A stretch of DNA of 64,000 nt from UBA5614 sp963667535 (lineage in GTDB: Bacteria; Cloacimonadota; Cloacimonadia; Cloacimonadales; Cloacimonadaceae), in the NCBI GenBank assembly GCA_963667535.2, contig CAXXDU010000002.1, positions 186,001-250,000 of the forward strand. Reading direction: 5' to 3'. How positions within the stretch are numbered: the first letter of the stretch is position 1; every line of letters starts with the position of its first letter. The notes beneath the pieces are model-generated. The model was not told the origin of the DNA and did no database searches. It saw only the letters and a program-made list of their open reading frames with translations. Made by a program: the position numbers and the translations under genes. Positions 54,109 to 63,015 of this stretch are shown here, one piece after another.

Positions 54109-56292
54109 CTAAGGTTGCAAAACTCTAATTTCATTATATAGCTTGATCAGGCTTTCAATCGAAAGATCAAGTATAGGTTCGTACATAAATGAGTTAAGAT
54201 GGATGTTTGAGCTAACCGTAACGCTTACCCTATCCAAAGTAGAACGTTCAGGAAAGTTAGTATCTAATGCTTTTAGCTCTTCATAAAGATTACTAAATTG
54301 ATTCATGTCCTGACACCAGTATGCTGGGTCATTTTTCTTGAGTCTAATTCTTTCGGTTATAAACTTTTCTGCTCTAATACGTATTGCAACAGACATAAGC
54401 ACTTTGTTTTCAAGGTTCAAACCTTCAATGGTAGTTGTGTTGCAGATATCGGTTGCTTTACGAAAGAGCACATCAACCATAGATTCATTTCGAGTATTTG
54501 GGTGAGTTGTACCGAAAAATCTATTGTAAATATCTAAATAACTACCCACAGTTATCGAATTTGTGTCACTTTTCCAATGCAGTAAACTTGTTAATGTTAA
54601 GTAATCTGGATCATCTTCTCCTTTTGCGTATTCGATTAAATTCCTTGTAAAGGGTACTGTAGCATACAGAATTGTGTCATTCCTGAAGACTTGACCTTTC
54701 CATTTTTTTATAAATATGTTGTTAATCCCCTCTGCTGGAGAAAGAGATATTAATCCAATACACTTATTAGCCATTAGACATCTTTCCCTAGAAACAAATC
54801 CTTGGCTGATAGCACGGTAAAAATCGAAATTATGCGACAAGATAATTTGATGGAAGAAATCAGTTTTGCAGAGGTCTTTAAGGTATAATATAATTGCATG
54901 CTTGTTTTTGTAATCGAATGAGTCTGCTACATCATCAATTACAAATAGGGTTTCCTGTTGTGTGCGTTTTCTATCTTCAACTTCAAATATGAAGTAAAGT
55001 AGATTTACTGCACGGGCTTCTCCTAAGCTAAGAGTCTTCATTTTCGGATCATCTCTTAAGCACTCTACAGTATTGTTACCGTCGGTAAATCTGAACGATA
55101 GTTTAGCGCTTTCTCTTCCAATGGCAGCGTCGGCTTGATTAGCGATTGAAAGAGAAAATGGCATATCCACAAACCGATTGTTGAACAAGTCTACAATTCT
55201 TAACCATTCCGGAGCGCTCTGTGCGGCATCCCTTTCGATTAGGGACAATTCCGTTTCGCTTACATTGAATGATGTCAAATATTCAGTTGCTTCAGTACAG
55301 TTATGAACATTAAAAGTCCATAACTCTTTACGGAATTTTGCTTGGTTCTCTGGGTTAAGTTTTTCGAGAAGAAACCCAACGTCAGTAGGAGGCAGGTTTT
55401 CTATTAAATCTATCAATGCTTGAGTTTGAGCATTTTTTGACAGATTTTTTCGGATTTGTTTCAGTTGGTCATCTCCATCAATAAGAGCATTCACTTCCTT
55501 GAGCTTATTTTCTAGCTCTTCCTTATCTATTGATTTTTCATCTCCTTGTAGATGTACCCGATGACCTACAGTAAAGAATCCCTGTTTCTTAAGTGTATCG
55601 AATGCAGTATCTGCTTTCGTGGGATTGAAGACGCCTTTTTGATAGATTGTTCCTGCATTTTTGAAGAGCTCTTGATAACGAGTGGTGAACTTGTTTGCAT
55701 TTGCTATAAAATCTCGATTTTCAATTACTTCCATTGCTTTTGAATCGAATATTGTTGAGTATTGAAAACTACTAAGATCCATTTCTATCTCTTCCGATAG
55801 TAATTGTGAAATACATTCCGGTAGGGTATTTGCACTACAATCATGCTTTATTTGTTCTTCAATGTCCTTTTTACTCAATTTCGTTTTTTTCTGCAGTGCA
55901 TTTATTAACTTGTCTTTCTTTTCATTGATATCAATAATCAACTCATCATATCTGGCTTTATACTGCGGATTGATTAGAATATTAGTAATTGCTACACTGT
56001 CCGCTCTTTTATCTTCCTCTGCCCTCAACACATAAATCACCTCTGGTGATAGAGAGTTTCCATCTTTAATAACAGAACAAATTGATGGTAACCCGAAGCG
56101 TTCATCTCTTGGGGAATCACCTGGTTTTGACAATGCCTCGAATGTCTTTGCAAAAGAAGACTTCATCATTCCATTAGGTGCATAAATTGCATAGGCTCGT
56201 GCTTTGTTGTTAGTTCCCGCTCTGAAATCGAATTCATGGCTAAGTGATTGTATCCCCCAGCAATATGTAAGATTTACATTTAGTGTATCCAT
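54109..56292 (-). CDS. AAA_13/PrrC-like ABC-type ATPase with atypical Walker A
   Basis: Cytoplasmic ATPase of 727 residues of unknown function. The P-loop near 38-46 reads A-P-N-G-M-M-K-S-S: the first and last glycines of the usual G-x4-GK[ST] are Ala and Met. The middle (about 90-390) is helical. A signature-like TLSLGEARAVNLLYF is followed by a Walker B with D-loop, LFVIDDVADSFDYKNKH (near 444), and an H-loop, IILSHNFDF. The order and motifs match the AAA_13 group that includes the anticodon nucleases PrrC and RloC. The C-terminal 220 helical residues are the probable effector or partner-binding part, with no recognised nuclease motif. The start at 56292 is chosen for GGAGG 6 bases upstream. 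It sits between BrxL (128-bp gap) and SbcD (8-bp gap). Confidence 0.8.
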   Translation of the reverse strand: MDTLNVNLTYCWGIQSLSHEFDFRAGTNNKARAYAIYAPNGMMKSSFAKTFEALSKPGDSPRDERFGLPSICSVIKDGNSLSPEVIYVLRAEEDKRADSVAITNILINPQYKARYDELIIDINEKKDKLINALQKKTKLSKKDIEEQIKHDCSANTLPECISQLLSEEIEMDLSSFQYSTIFDSKAMEVIENRDFIANANKFTTRYQELFKNAGTIYQKGVFNPTKADTAFDTLKKQGFFTVGHRVHLQGDEKSIDKEELENKLKEVNALIDGDDQLKQIRKNLSKNAQTQALIDLIENLPPTDVGFLLEKLNPENQAKFRKELWTFNVHNCTEATEYLTSFNVSETELSLIERDAAQSAPEWLRIVDLFNNRFVDMPFSLSIANQADAAIGRESAKLSFRFTDGNNTVECLRDDPKMKTLSLGEARAVNLLYFIFEVEDRKRTQQETLFVIDDVADSFDYKNKHAIILYLKDLCKTDFFHQIILSHNFDFYRAISQGFVSRERCLMANKCIGLISLSPAEGINNIFIKKWKGQVFRNDTILYATVPFTRNLIEYAKGEDDPDYLTLTSLLHWKSDTNSITVGSYLDIYNRFFGTTHPNTRNESMVDVLFRKATDICNTTTIEGLNLENKVLMSVAIRIRAEKFITERIRLKKNDPAYWCQDMNQFSNLYEELKALDTNFPERSTLDRVSVTVSSNIHLNSFMYEPILDLSIESLIKLYNEIRVLQP

Positions 56293-56420
56293 CATTGACC
56301 TCCCATTACTAGTACTTTCTAATGCTATACTATTTATTCGCAATATCAGTTATTTTTTATTAGCAGGGATCTGTTGCTATATTGGCTAAATGGACATTCT
56401 TTTTCGTTCGATCCAACTAA

Positions 56421-58469
56421 TCACTCCACCAGTGCTTTCATCAGTGCGTCTCTTGAATCTGCATAGAACTGGATATCTATCTTAGTTGCCATGTCATCTG
56501 ATAAATCAATTAACTGTTTTCGGGTTGCTACAGGAATCAGGAGCTTAGATGCACCCTTTTCAATTGCTGCTTCTACAATGCTCACAGGGTTATGGATGGG
56601 TTCTATTGACCCTCCAAGATTGACTTCACCTACGACAATGATACCACCTTTAACACTCTTTCTGAGTAGTGCAGAGCATAGAGCAATTAATGAAGCAACT
56701 CCAAGCTTAGCACCAGACTTTGATGCATCAAAAGCACGTAATTGTGCTGTAAACTCATGCTGTCGAGGGTCTTTGTCTCCCACCAACTGTGATGCTCTTG
56801 AATAGAGATTTTGCTCAGCATAACTCATGCTTTCCTTAAATGCCGGAGGTACTGGTTTGTTGAGAATCTTAACGCCTGAACCTGTACCTTCATTTATTTC
56901 AATGCGATATAATCCAATGTTCTCATCCATGCCTCCCGGACTGATAGTCCAGATTTGACCGGGTTCAAGAGGGTCACCACCTATGCTATTTTCGCTATGA
57001 AGCTCTGGAGTTGAAACAAATTTCTCTACACCTTCTGTTCCCATTACATAACTGAAGTGAGTGTTGCGGAATTCAGCAGAGCCAATCCGCTTTTGTTGCT
57101 CTTTTACTCTTCTTCTGGTTTCCATTGCCAACCGAACTGCCCATTCCAAATCCTCCTCGGCTATTGCCATCTCGGGATCAGGATATAGCAATTTCAATAA
57201 AGCACTGACAGATTTATTGACTGCATTAGTATCACGTCCGGACAACGCTCCGCCATAGAAGACCTTATTCTGGAGAAAGCCAACCCGGCTTTGGATTCTG
57301 AGTTGAGTCCAGCATTCAGATAGGAAATCACTCACTAACCCAAAGTGATCAGTAAGCAAGTCTTTATTGATCTTGGGGATATCCCAGCCAGGTAAATAGG
57401 CATGGATTCTATCCATAAAAGCTGTATCATCTCGCATTTCAGGTGGCAAGGGGCCAAACAAATGTCCGATTCTCTGTTGATGCTCCACATCCACTTCAAA
57501 ATTACCTACCATGACAATGCTGCCATCTGCCCGGATGCTTTCTTTGCCTCTGCTGAATTCACCAGACTCCATGTATCCCTTCATAATGTTCACACCATCT
57601 TTCTGATCAAAAGAGATACCGGATATCTCATCAAAACAGACTACATCATATTGGCAAACCAGTCCTCGCTGTCCGTTAGAGTTGTTAACAAACATCTGTG
57701 CCACGGTTGCTTTTCCGCCTGAAATCAGGTGAGCATAGGGTGATATCTGCTGGAATAAGTGACTCTTTCCTGTCCCTCTTGGACCTAATTCCACCATGTT
57801 GTAGTTTCGCTCCACGAATGGTGCCATTCTCAACAAGAGAGAATTTTTCTGTCTTTCGCTTAGCTTATCTGGTTCAAGCCCAATCGAACGAAATAGGAGT
57901 GTCTTCCACTCCTCAGTAGTCATCAACTTACGCACATCATTTAACGTATTGAGCACTTCACGATTACTAAGCTGAATTTCTCTAATTGATTCAATTCCAA
58001 ATGGGCGTCCGTTCTTTTCTTGAGCGATTACAGCATCATAGACAAGAGTAATTTCCGCATAAAAGCCACCTGTAAGCATTCTTTCATGACGACTGACAAG
58101 CTCTGCATCTATTCTGGCATCTTTTAACCTCAAACTCGGAAGTGTAGCGAGATACGAATCTGTTTTAGCATCAAGTCTTGCAGTAATGAGATCGATTATT
58201 TTAACTGATCCTTTTTCTCTTGCCCGTGATTTGAACAGTTCCTCATCTCCTGCTTTTACAGTCCTGTCTTTAAGCTGCCGTTCAACGATTTCTATACCTT
58301 CATTGATTTCATCTGGGTCAATGCTGGCACAGTATCTACCTAATAGGAATTCAACTACATAAGTGGGTACCGGGAATTGACGACTAAAGGTACACACCAG
58401 ATCTTTTCTAACTAAATACCCTTCTAAGATTGAAGCTGCTTTTTTATCAATATCATCGAGTTGAATCAT
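56421..58469 (-). CDS. brxL: BREX protein BrxL (Lon-like AAA+ protein)
   Basis: Core protein of BREX phage-defence loci. 682 residues. The N-terminal domain (about 1-190) includes ILEGYLVRKDLVCTFSRQF. The AAA+ core has Walker A GPRGTGKSHLFQQ near 227, Walker B VVCFDEISGIS near 275, and VMVGNFEVDVEHQQRIGHLFGPLP. The C-terminal Lon-protease-like domain (about 565-680) keeps the fold (FDASKSGAKLGVASLIAL, VVGEVNLGGSIEPIHNPVSIVEAA). The positions of the Lon Ser-Lys dyad appear to be Lys and Val, so proteolysis is doubtful. The start at 58469, after GGAGGAG, gives a 17-bp overlap with pglZ; a longer frame from 58526 lacks a site. Confidence 0.93.
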   Translation of the reverse strand: MIQLDDIDKKAASILEGYLVRKDLVCTFSRQFPVPTYVVEFLLGRYCASIDPDEINEGIEIVERQLKDRTVKAGDEELFKSRAREKGSVKIIDLITARLDAKTDSYLATLPSLRLKDARIDAELVSRHERMLTGGFYAEITLVYDAVIAQEKNGRPFGIESIREIQLSNREVLNTLNDVRKLMTTEEWKTLLFRSIGLEPDKLSERQKNSLLLRMAPFVERNYNMVELGPRGTGKSHLFQQISPYAHLISGGKATVAQMFVNNSNGQRGLVCQYDVVCFDEISGISFDQKDGVNIMKGYMESGEFSRGKESIRADGSIVMVGNFEVDVEHQQRIGHLFGPLPPEMRDDTAFMDRIHAYLPGWDIPKINKDLLTDHFGLVSDFLSECWTQLRIQSRVGFLQNKVFYGGALSGRDTNAVNKSVSALLKLLYPDPEMAIAEEDLEWAVRLAMETRRRVKEQQKRIGSAEFRNTHFSYVMGTEGVEKFVSTPELHSENSIGGDPLEPGQIWTISPGGMDENIGLYRIEINEGTGSGVKILNKPVPPAFKESMSYAEQNLYSRASQLVGDKDPRQHEFTAQLRAFDASKSGAKLGVASLIALCSALLRKSVKGGIIVVGEVNLGGSIEPIHNPVSIVEAAIEKGASKLLIPVATRKQLIDLSDDMATKIDIQFYADSRDALMKALVE

Positions 58470-60837
58470 TTTCTCCTCCGCTGATAATAGTATGTATTTG
58501 AGAAACAATGGCATCTGTCGAGTCAATCAGAACTATATAGGCACCAGTCCCTTCCAGACTTTCATCTTCAATAACTACAGATGCTGTGATATTGTTCTTT
58601 ATGGGATTTACTTTCAGGACAATACTTGATAGTGAATCTGCCGCAGAGGTTCTGATATCCATAAGCAAACCATCTGCTTCACCTTCTACAGCTATGGTAC
58701 ACCGTAATCCAGTCCACTTAATGTCGGTTATGTTAATGAACGATCTGGAGTTTGTTGGTGTGTTTGAAGTAACCTCCAAATCCAGAAGCAGGCACTCTTG
58801 AATACTGAGACCACCGTGTGTGAATTCTTCTCCATTGCGATAACAGCTAATTCCATCCGCTATGGCAAATTGCTGATGGGAATCCCAAAACCAAGGGAAT
58901 ACTTGTTCTGTCGTAGATGCGCCAGATTTGATTGTCGCAAAACGTGCCCATTTACTTTCGGCAAGTTGAGGTGACAACTCTGATTTGGGAAGTCCTCCGG
59001 GTAATAGTAACCAACCATGATCGCTAACAATTCTTACGTTACTCCATCCTGCGTTAAGAATAGATTTAACCAGTGTCCTTAGCTCGTTCAGTATCGAATC
59101 GAGATGCTTGCTAAGCTTCCAGCCTTGTGAATGCCCAAGTTGATCAAGATTGCCTAATTCTATCCATAATCTCTTCTCTATGTGATTCCCATTTCTAATG
59201 GGAGATGGGATCGCTTCTCCACTGCTGAGAACTACCCAATTATCAGTTTCCATACTTTTTTTGAGTCCATACGAACTCACCGCTTCGAATTTGCTTGGGT
59301 CAGATTCATTACCGTTAAAGCTATTTAGACTTTCTTTGAGAATCATGGGTTTACAAGTGGCTGTAATGGTAGGCAATCCTGCCCATCGGTGGCTTTCTTT
59401 TACTTCAAAAGCATCTTCCCGAAGCCATACTGCAAGCTGTTTAGCACAGTCGAAACGTAAACCATCAACAAAAATAACAGCTTCTGTCTTAGAAGTATCA
59501 TATCCCACTGTTCTTTCTCTAACTGGAGAACACAAATCTTTTTGAATATACCGGGCAGAGTTATCCAACCACGGTGAATACAGAATATTTAAGATGCTTT
59601 TAATAATGTTTGTATCATCATTGGCTTCAATTAATGATAATACTCGGAGGATTGCCAAATCAGCTTGCCATTGCCCTTCAGAATACTTGATTTCAATCTC
59701 TTCGAGAGTGCCAACATCCATTCCTTGTTCAGTTTGATGTGCAATGATATCCAATTGTTTGATAATATGTGCGTATCTTGATTCACCCAATTCTGTCCAG
59801 ATCAGATCACGTCTTCGTCCATGTTGTTTTTCAAGCTCCATTATCCTGATTCTTGCTGCTTTTATTTGAAGATTTGAGACTGCTATTAGGTCTTTGCGTA
59901 GCTTATCTTCCATCTCATCATTCCATTGAGGATATCGATCATAAGCTCCGTCGTTTTGAATCCAGAATATGGTATCGTTTGGAACCTGCAATTTGCGAAT
60001 CTTGTCAGGGGTTGAAGTATATCTTTTGGGGGATTCACAATAGCGTTCCCATACTTTCTGCCAAGCTATGTCAATACCAGCACCTGATGCTTTGATTGGA
60101 GGTGTGACCAATTTCTGAATCGCACTGAGTAACCCATCTTTGTCTGGATCAATACCAAAATGTGACTTACAAATATCGGTGAAAGCACTCCACTCTTCAT
60201 TGCTTCGATTACTCTTGAACACTTCATCCTGATCCAGCCATTGTAAAATATCTCGCACAGGATCACCACCTGTGAGCAAAGAATTGAAGAAGTCTTTATC
60301 CAGTCGCTTTCCCTTTAGGTTCTCGATTTCTTCATTAAGCAAAGGTATCAGGGCATTCTGCATGGCTTTTCTGGTTTCATTATCTTGTGCAACATCCAAA
60401 CCAAGACCACCCTTGTCAGAAATGAGAAAGGACATAATAGTCCAATCTTTGCCGTTGTATTGTGACCAGATATCCCCACGAAATTGCAACTCAATCAATT
60501 GCTTAAGATACTCAGGACAGCTATCCACTGCCCGTAAATCCTGCCTGCTGATACCAGGCAAATAGACGATGGGGATCCTGTCTTTGGGAATTTCGATACC
60601 AGTTATCTTTCCTGCAATTGCACAGCGAAGCCAGATAGCAGGTCCGATTCTTTGTTCAGGATGGTAGTCCCCAAATACAAGTAATTCCGGTAGTTCTTGC
60701 TGCAGAGGTGAAATGGTTTTTTCCCATTGCTTATCCTTGTCTGTCCAGAGAATGCAGTGAGGAGATTTCTCTGATTCTCCATTATGATTGAATTGAGATA
60801 AAAGACTTTTCAGTAAAAATTGGCAAACATCCATCAT
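58453..60837 (-). CDS. pglZ: BREX phosphatase-like protein PglZ, type B
   Basis: Alkaline-phosphatase-superfamily protein that is the defining component of BREX systems. 794 residues. The N-terminus CILWTDKDKQWEKTISPL, with FGDYHPEQRIGPAIWLRCAI near 55-75, is typical of the type B PglZ group. The PglZ domain (about 445-700) has AVIFVDGLRFDCAKQLAVWL near 450 (metal-binding aspartates) and IVSDHGWLLLPGGLPKSEL near 605 (Asp-His). The start overlaps the DUF262 gene stop by 4 bp (ATGA) and the end overlaps brxL, so the three are coupled. PglZ acts with PglX and BrxC in the characterised systems; those partners are expected beyond the right edge. Confidence 0.93.
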   Translation of the reverse strand: MMDVCQFLLKSLLSQFNHNGESEKSPHCILWTDKDKQWEKTISPLQQELPELLVFGDYHPEQRIGPAIWLRCAIAGKITGIEIPKDRIPIVYLPGISRQDLRAVDSCPEYLKQLIELQFRGDIWSQYNGKDWTIMSFLISDKGGLGLDVAQDNETRKAMQNALIPLLNEEIENLKGKRLDKDFFNSLLTGGDPVRDILQWLDQDEVFKSNRSNEEWSAFTDICKSHFGIDPDKDGLLSAIQKLVTPPIKASGAGIDIAWQKVWERYCESPKRYTSTPDKIRKLQVPNDTIFWIQNDGAYDRYPQWNDEMEDKLRKDLIAVSNLQIKAARIRIMELEKQHGRRRDLIWTELGESRYAHIIKQLDIIAHQTEQGMDVGTLEEIEIKYSEGQWQADLAILRVLSLIEANDDTNIIKSILNILYSPWLDNSARYIQKDLCSPVRERTVGYDTSKTEAVIFVDGLRFDCAKQLAVWLREDAFEVKESHRWAGLPTITATCKPMILKESLNSFNGNESDPSKFEAVSSYGLKKSMETDNWVVLSSGEAIPSPIRNGNHIEKRLWIELGNLDQLGHSQGWKLSKHLDSILNELRTLVKSILNAGWSNVRIVSDHGWLLLPGGLPKSELSPQLAESKWARFATIKSGASTTEQVFPWFWDSHQQFAIADGISCYRNGEEFTHGGLSIQECLLLDLEVTSNTPTNSRSFINITDIKWTGLRCTIAVEGEADGLLMDIRTSAADSLSSIVLKVNPIKNNITASVVIEDESLEGTGAYIVLIDSTDAIVSQIHTIISGGENDSTR

Positions 60838-62972
60838 ATATCTTGCCTTAATCTAGTTCCATACAGGAATTCAATTAGTTCACTTTTAATTTGTTCATCG
60901 CGGGTGATAATCGCCTGTTTAATGTCTATTATTGAGCCATTTTCTGGTGAAGTTAGTACATCGGTCATAGACATAGAATCTTGCCAATCCCCTCTCAAGA
61001 CTATTTTCTGCTTAAACTCATGAATTTTTTGTAAGAACGACCACATCGGGGCTTTGCTTTTTGATATATTAAAATTCTTCTCTAACAATGAGCAATTACC
61101 CAATTTGTTAATAAATTCCACTGCCTCTTCCTTAGATGAAAATCCATCAGGAATGATATCATTTACATCTATTGCAGTTTTGGATATTAAATTATCTTCA
61201 ACCATATTCTCCCACCAATTAGCTGATACTGTATGATCAACTTCCCATTTTGGGGCTGCCTTTCCTAAACGAAGTTGAATTGAAGAGTTTTTCCACCGGG
61301 TTGAATCTAATCTGTGCCAAATCCATAATAATGATTTGTAAAGATATACCTTTTTTCTGTCATTCTCACTTGATGTTTTGACGTATGTGTCTGCTTTTTC
61401 CAGAATAAAATTCAACAACTCATCTGAAGCCTTTTGATAACAAAATAGGATATTGTCTATTCTTCTTTCAGAGAGAATCTCATTCCTATGTTTATATATG
61501 ATTTCGGCAAACTTCGGGAAATTAGTGATATCCGCCCAAGCATTAGCCCATTCAGACCCCAATATCCATCTATCAATGAAGCTATTAAATATCTCATCAG
61601 CACGCTTTGATGCGTTATCCTTTTCTATCTCTGTCATCTGAATAGGATCAAAATTTGTATGGAAGAGGTCGTATAAAGCAATCGCTACAATTATTGCATT
61701 GAAAGAACCTAAAATGTTATTAAAATTACGTACTTCTATTAATCCAATCGCATGTGAAATACATTTCATCAACCTGTTCCAATCTTCAGATAGATTTACA
61801 GCCATCGGTCTAATAACATCACCTTTCAAGAGATCTTTAGCATCCAGTAGCTTGCCTCCTCTGTAGGAAATCGACCACAAGAAAGATACTAATCTGACAA
61901 CTTCATCAGTGTCTAAAGCTTCTTTTAGAACAACAAGAGTTTCCTTTAATTCATCGAAACAGTTTCCAGCAGAGCGATTGCCGGTTTTGGAGGGTAACCA
62001 ACCCACTTTTAACCAGGCTAAAGTAATCTCCTCACGAGTAAGTGCGCGTCCAGCGGTGTTAAGCCTTGTGAAGATGTTAACAATAGCCTCATTATAATCA
62101 TCTTTACTGCATTGCTTGTCATCAAAAGGTGCTATTTCTAAAGTCTCAATGTTAGTGGACAGCTTGATTTTTTCGATTATCTTCAAAAATTCAGCAAGGG
62201 GTATTAAGAGTTGTTTGATTTTATCATCGTCCATGGGTATTTGAGTAAGAAGAGTCGATAGTTTCTCTCTATAAACTCTCTCTGTTTGATCATTTGAAAC
62301 TAAATTCCAAAGTCTCCAAAATCTGATAAATCGGTCTTTATGATCTTTGTAGAATTCAAGCGGATGAATATATGTAGCTGGTTTTGACCCGGGTGAAACG
62401 TCGGTTGTGACATCAGTAATTACCCATTTCAAGAGATTGCTTACTTCTATATTTGACACATTGTAATTGTGTTTGTTGAGTTCAACAAGGAAAGAATCAA
62501 AGTCGAAATACAATGCAGCCTTAGACCAGTGCTTTCCTCTTCTCATTCTTCTGCCGTCATGCAAGTCCGAAGCCCAGTCATGATCATAGAGTTTAAACCC
62601 CCAGTTATCACCCCCCAAAGCTAAGAGTAAGCTCTGTAATCGCTGTTGTCCATCCAATATCATAAAGTACTCTGCAGGTTGTGCCATATGTAATACTTCA
62701 TTACCTTCGTTATCAATAGTCCTATCAACTATATTCCAAAAAGTCCTGAAAGGAATGCCATCATTTTCGCCATAAGTGCCACTACCGACTTTCCAAACTA
62801 ACAACGAGCCAAAGGGCCAACCACGAAATATCGAATCCATTAATAATATCACTTGTTGAGGTGTCCAAACATAGGGACGTTGCAAATCTGGAATTAAAAA
62901 AGTCGCATCATTTGATGACTTGGCTATTATCTCACTGATGCTCCATGATTGTGGTCTGTAGTTAATGTTCAT
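60834..62972 (-). CDS. DUF262-DUF1524 protein (GmrSD/BrxU-like nuclease)
   Basis: Predicted type IV-like restriction nuclease of 712 residues. The N-terminal DUF262 domain (about 1-330; LIPDLQRPYVWTPQQVILLMDSI, then MILDGQQRLQSLLLALGG near 97-114) is ParB-like and binds or hydrolyses nucleotides in characterised relatives. The C-terminal DUF1524 region (about 570-650) has the His-Me-finger pattern WEVDHTVS, then LGNCSLLEKNFNISKSKAP. GmrSD-type enzymes restrict phage DNA carrying modified cytosine, and one of them, BrxU, is encoded inside a BREX locus. The position directly before pglZ, with an ATGA overlap, supports a BrxU-like role here. TGGAG precedes the ATG. Confidence 0.88.
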   Translation of the reverse strand: MNINYRPQSWSISEIIAKSSNDATFLIPDLQRPYVWTPQQVILLMDSIFRGWPFGSLLVWKVGSGTYGENDGIPFRTFWNIVDRTIDNEGNEVLHMAQPAEYFMILDGQQRLQSLLLALGGDNWGFKLYDHDWASDLHDGRRMRRGKHWSKAALYFDFDSFLVELNKHNYNVSNIEVSNLLKWVITDVTTDVSPGSKPATYIHPLEFYKDHKDRFIRFWRLWNLVSNDQTERVYREKLSTLLTQIPMDDDKIKQLLIPLAEFLKIIEKIKLSTNIETLEIAPFDDKQCSKDDYNEAIVNIFTRLNTAGRALTREEITLAWLKVGWLPSKTGNRSAGNCFDELKETLVVLKEALDTDEVVRLVSFLWSISYRGGKLLDAKDLLKGDVIRPMAVNLSEDWNRLMKCISHAIGLIEVRNFNNILGSFNAIIVAIALYDLFHTNFDPIQMTEIEKDNASKRADEIFNSFIDRWILGSEWANAWADITNFPKFAEIIYKHRNEILSERRIDNILFCYQKASDELLNFILEKADTYVKTSSENDRKKVYLYKSLLWIWHRLDSTRWKNSSIQLRLGKAAPKWEVDHTVSANWWENMVEDNLISKTAIDVNDIIPDGFSSKEEAVEFINKLGNCSLLEKNFNISKSKAPMWSFLQKIHEFKQKIVLRGDWQDSMSMTDVLTSPENGSIIDIKQAIITRDEQIKSELIEFLYGTRLRQDI

Positions 62973-63015
62973 TACAGCTCCATTGTATAATTTTCATCGT
63001 CTATAAGTTTACTGC

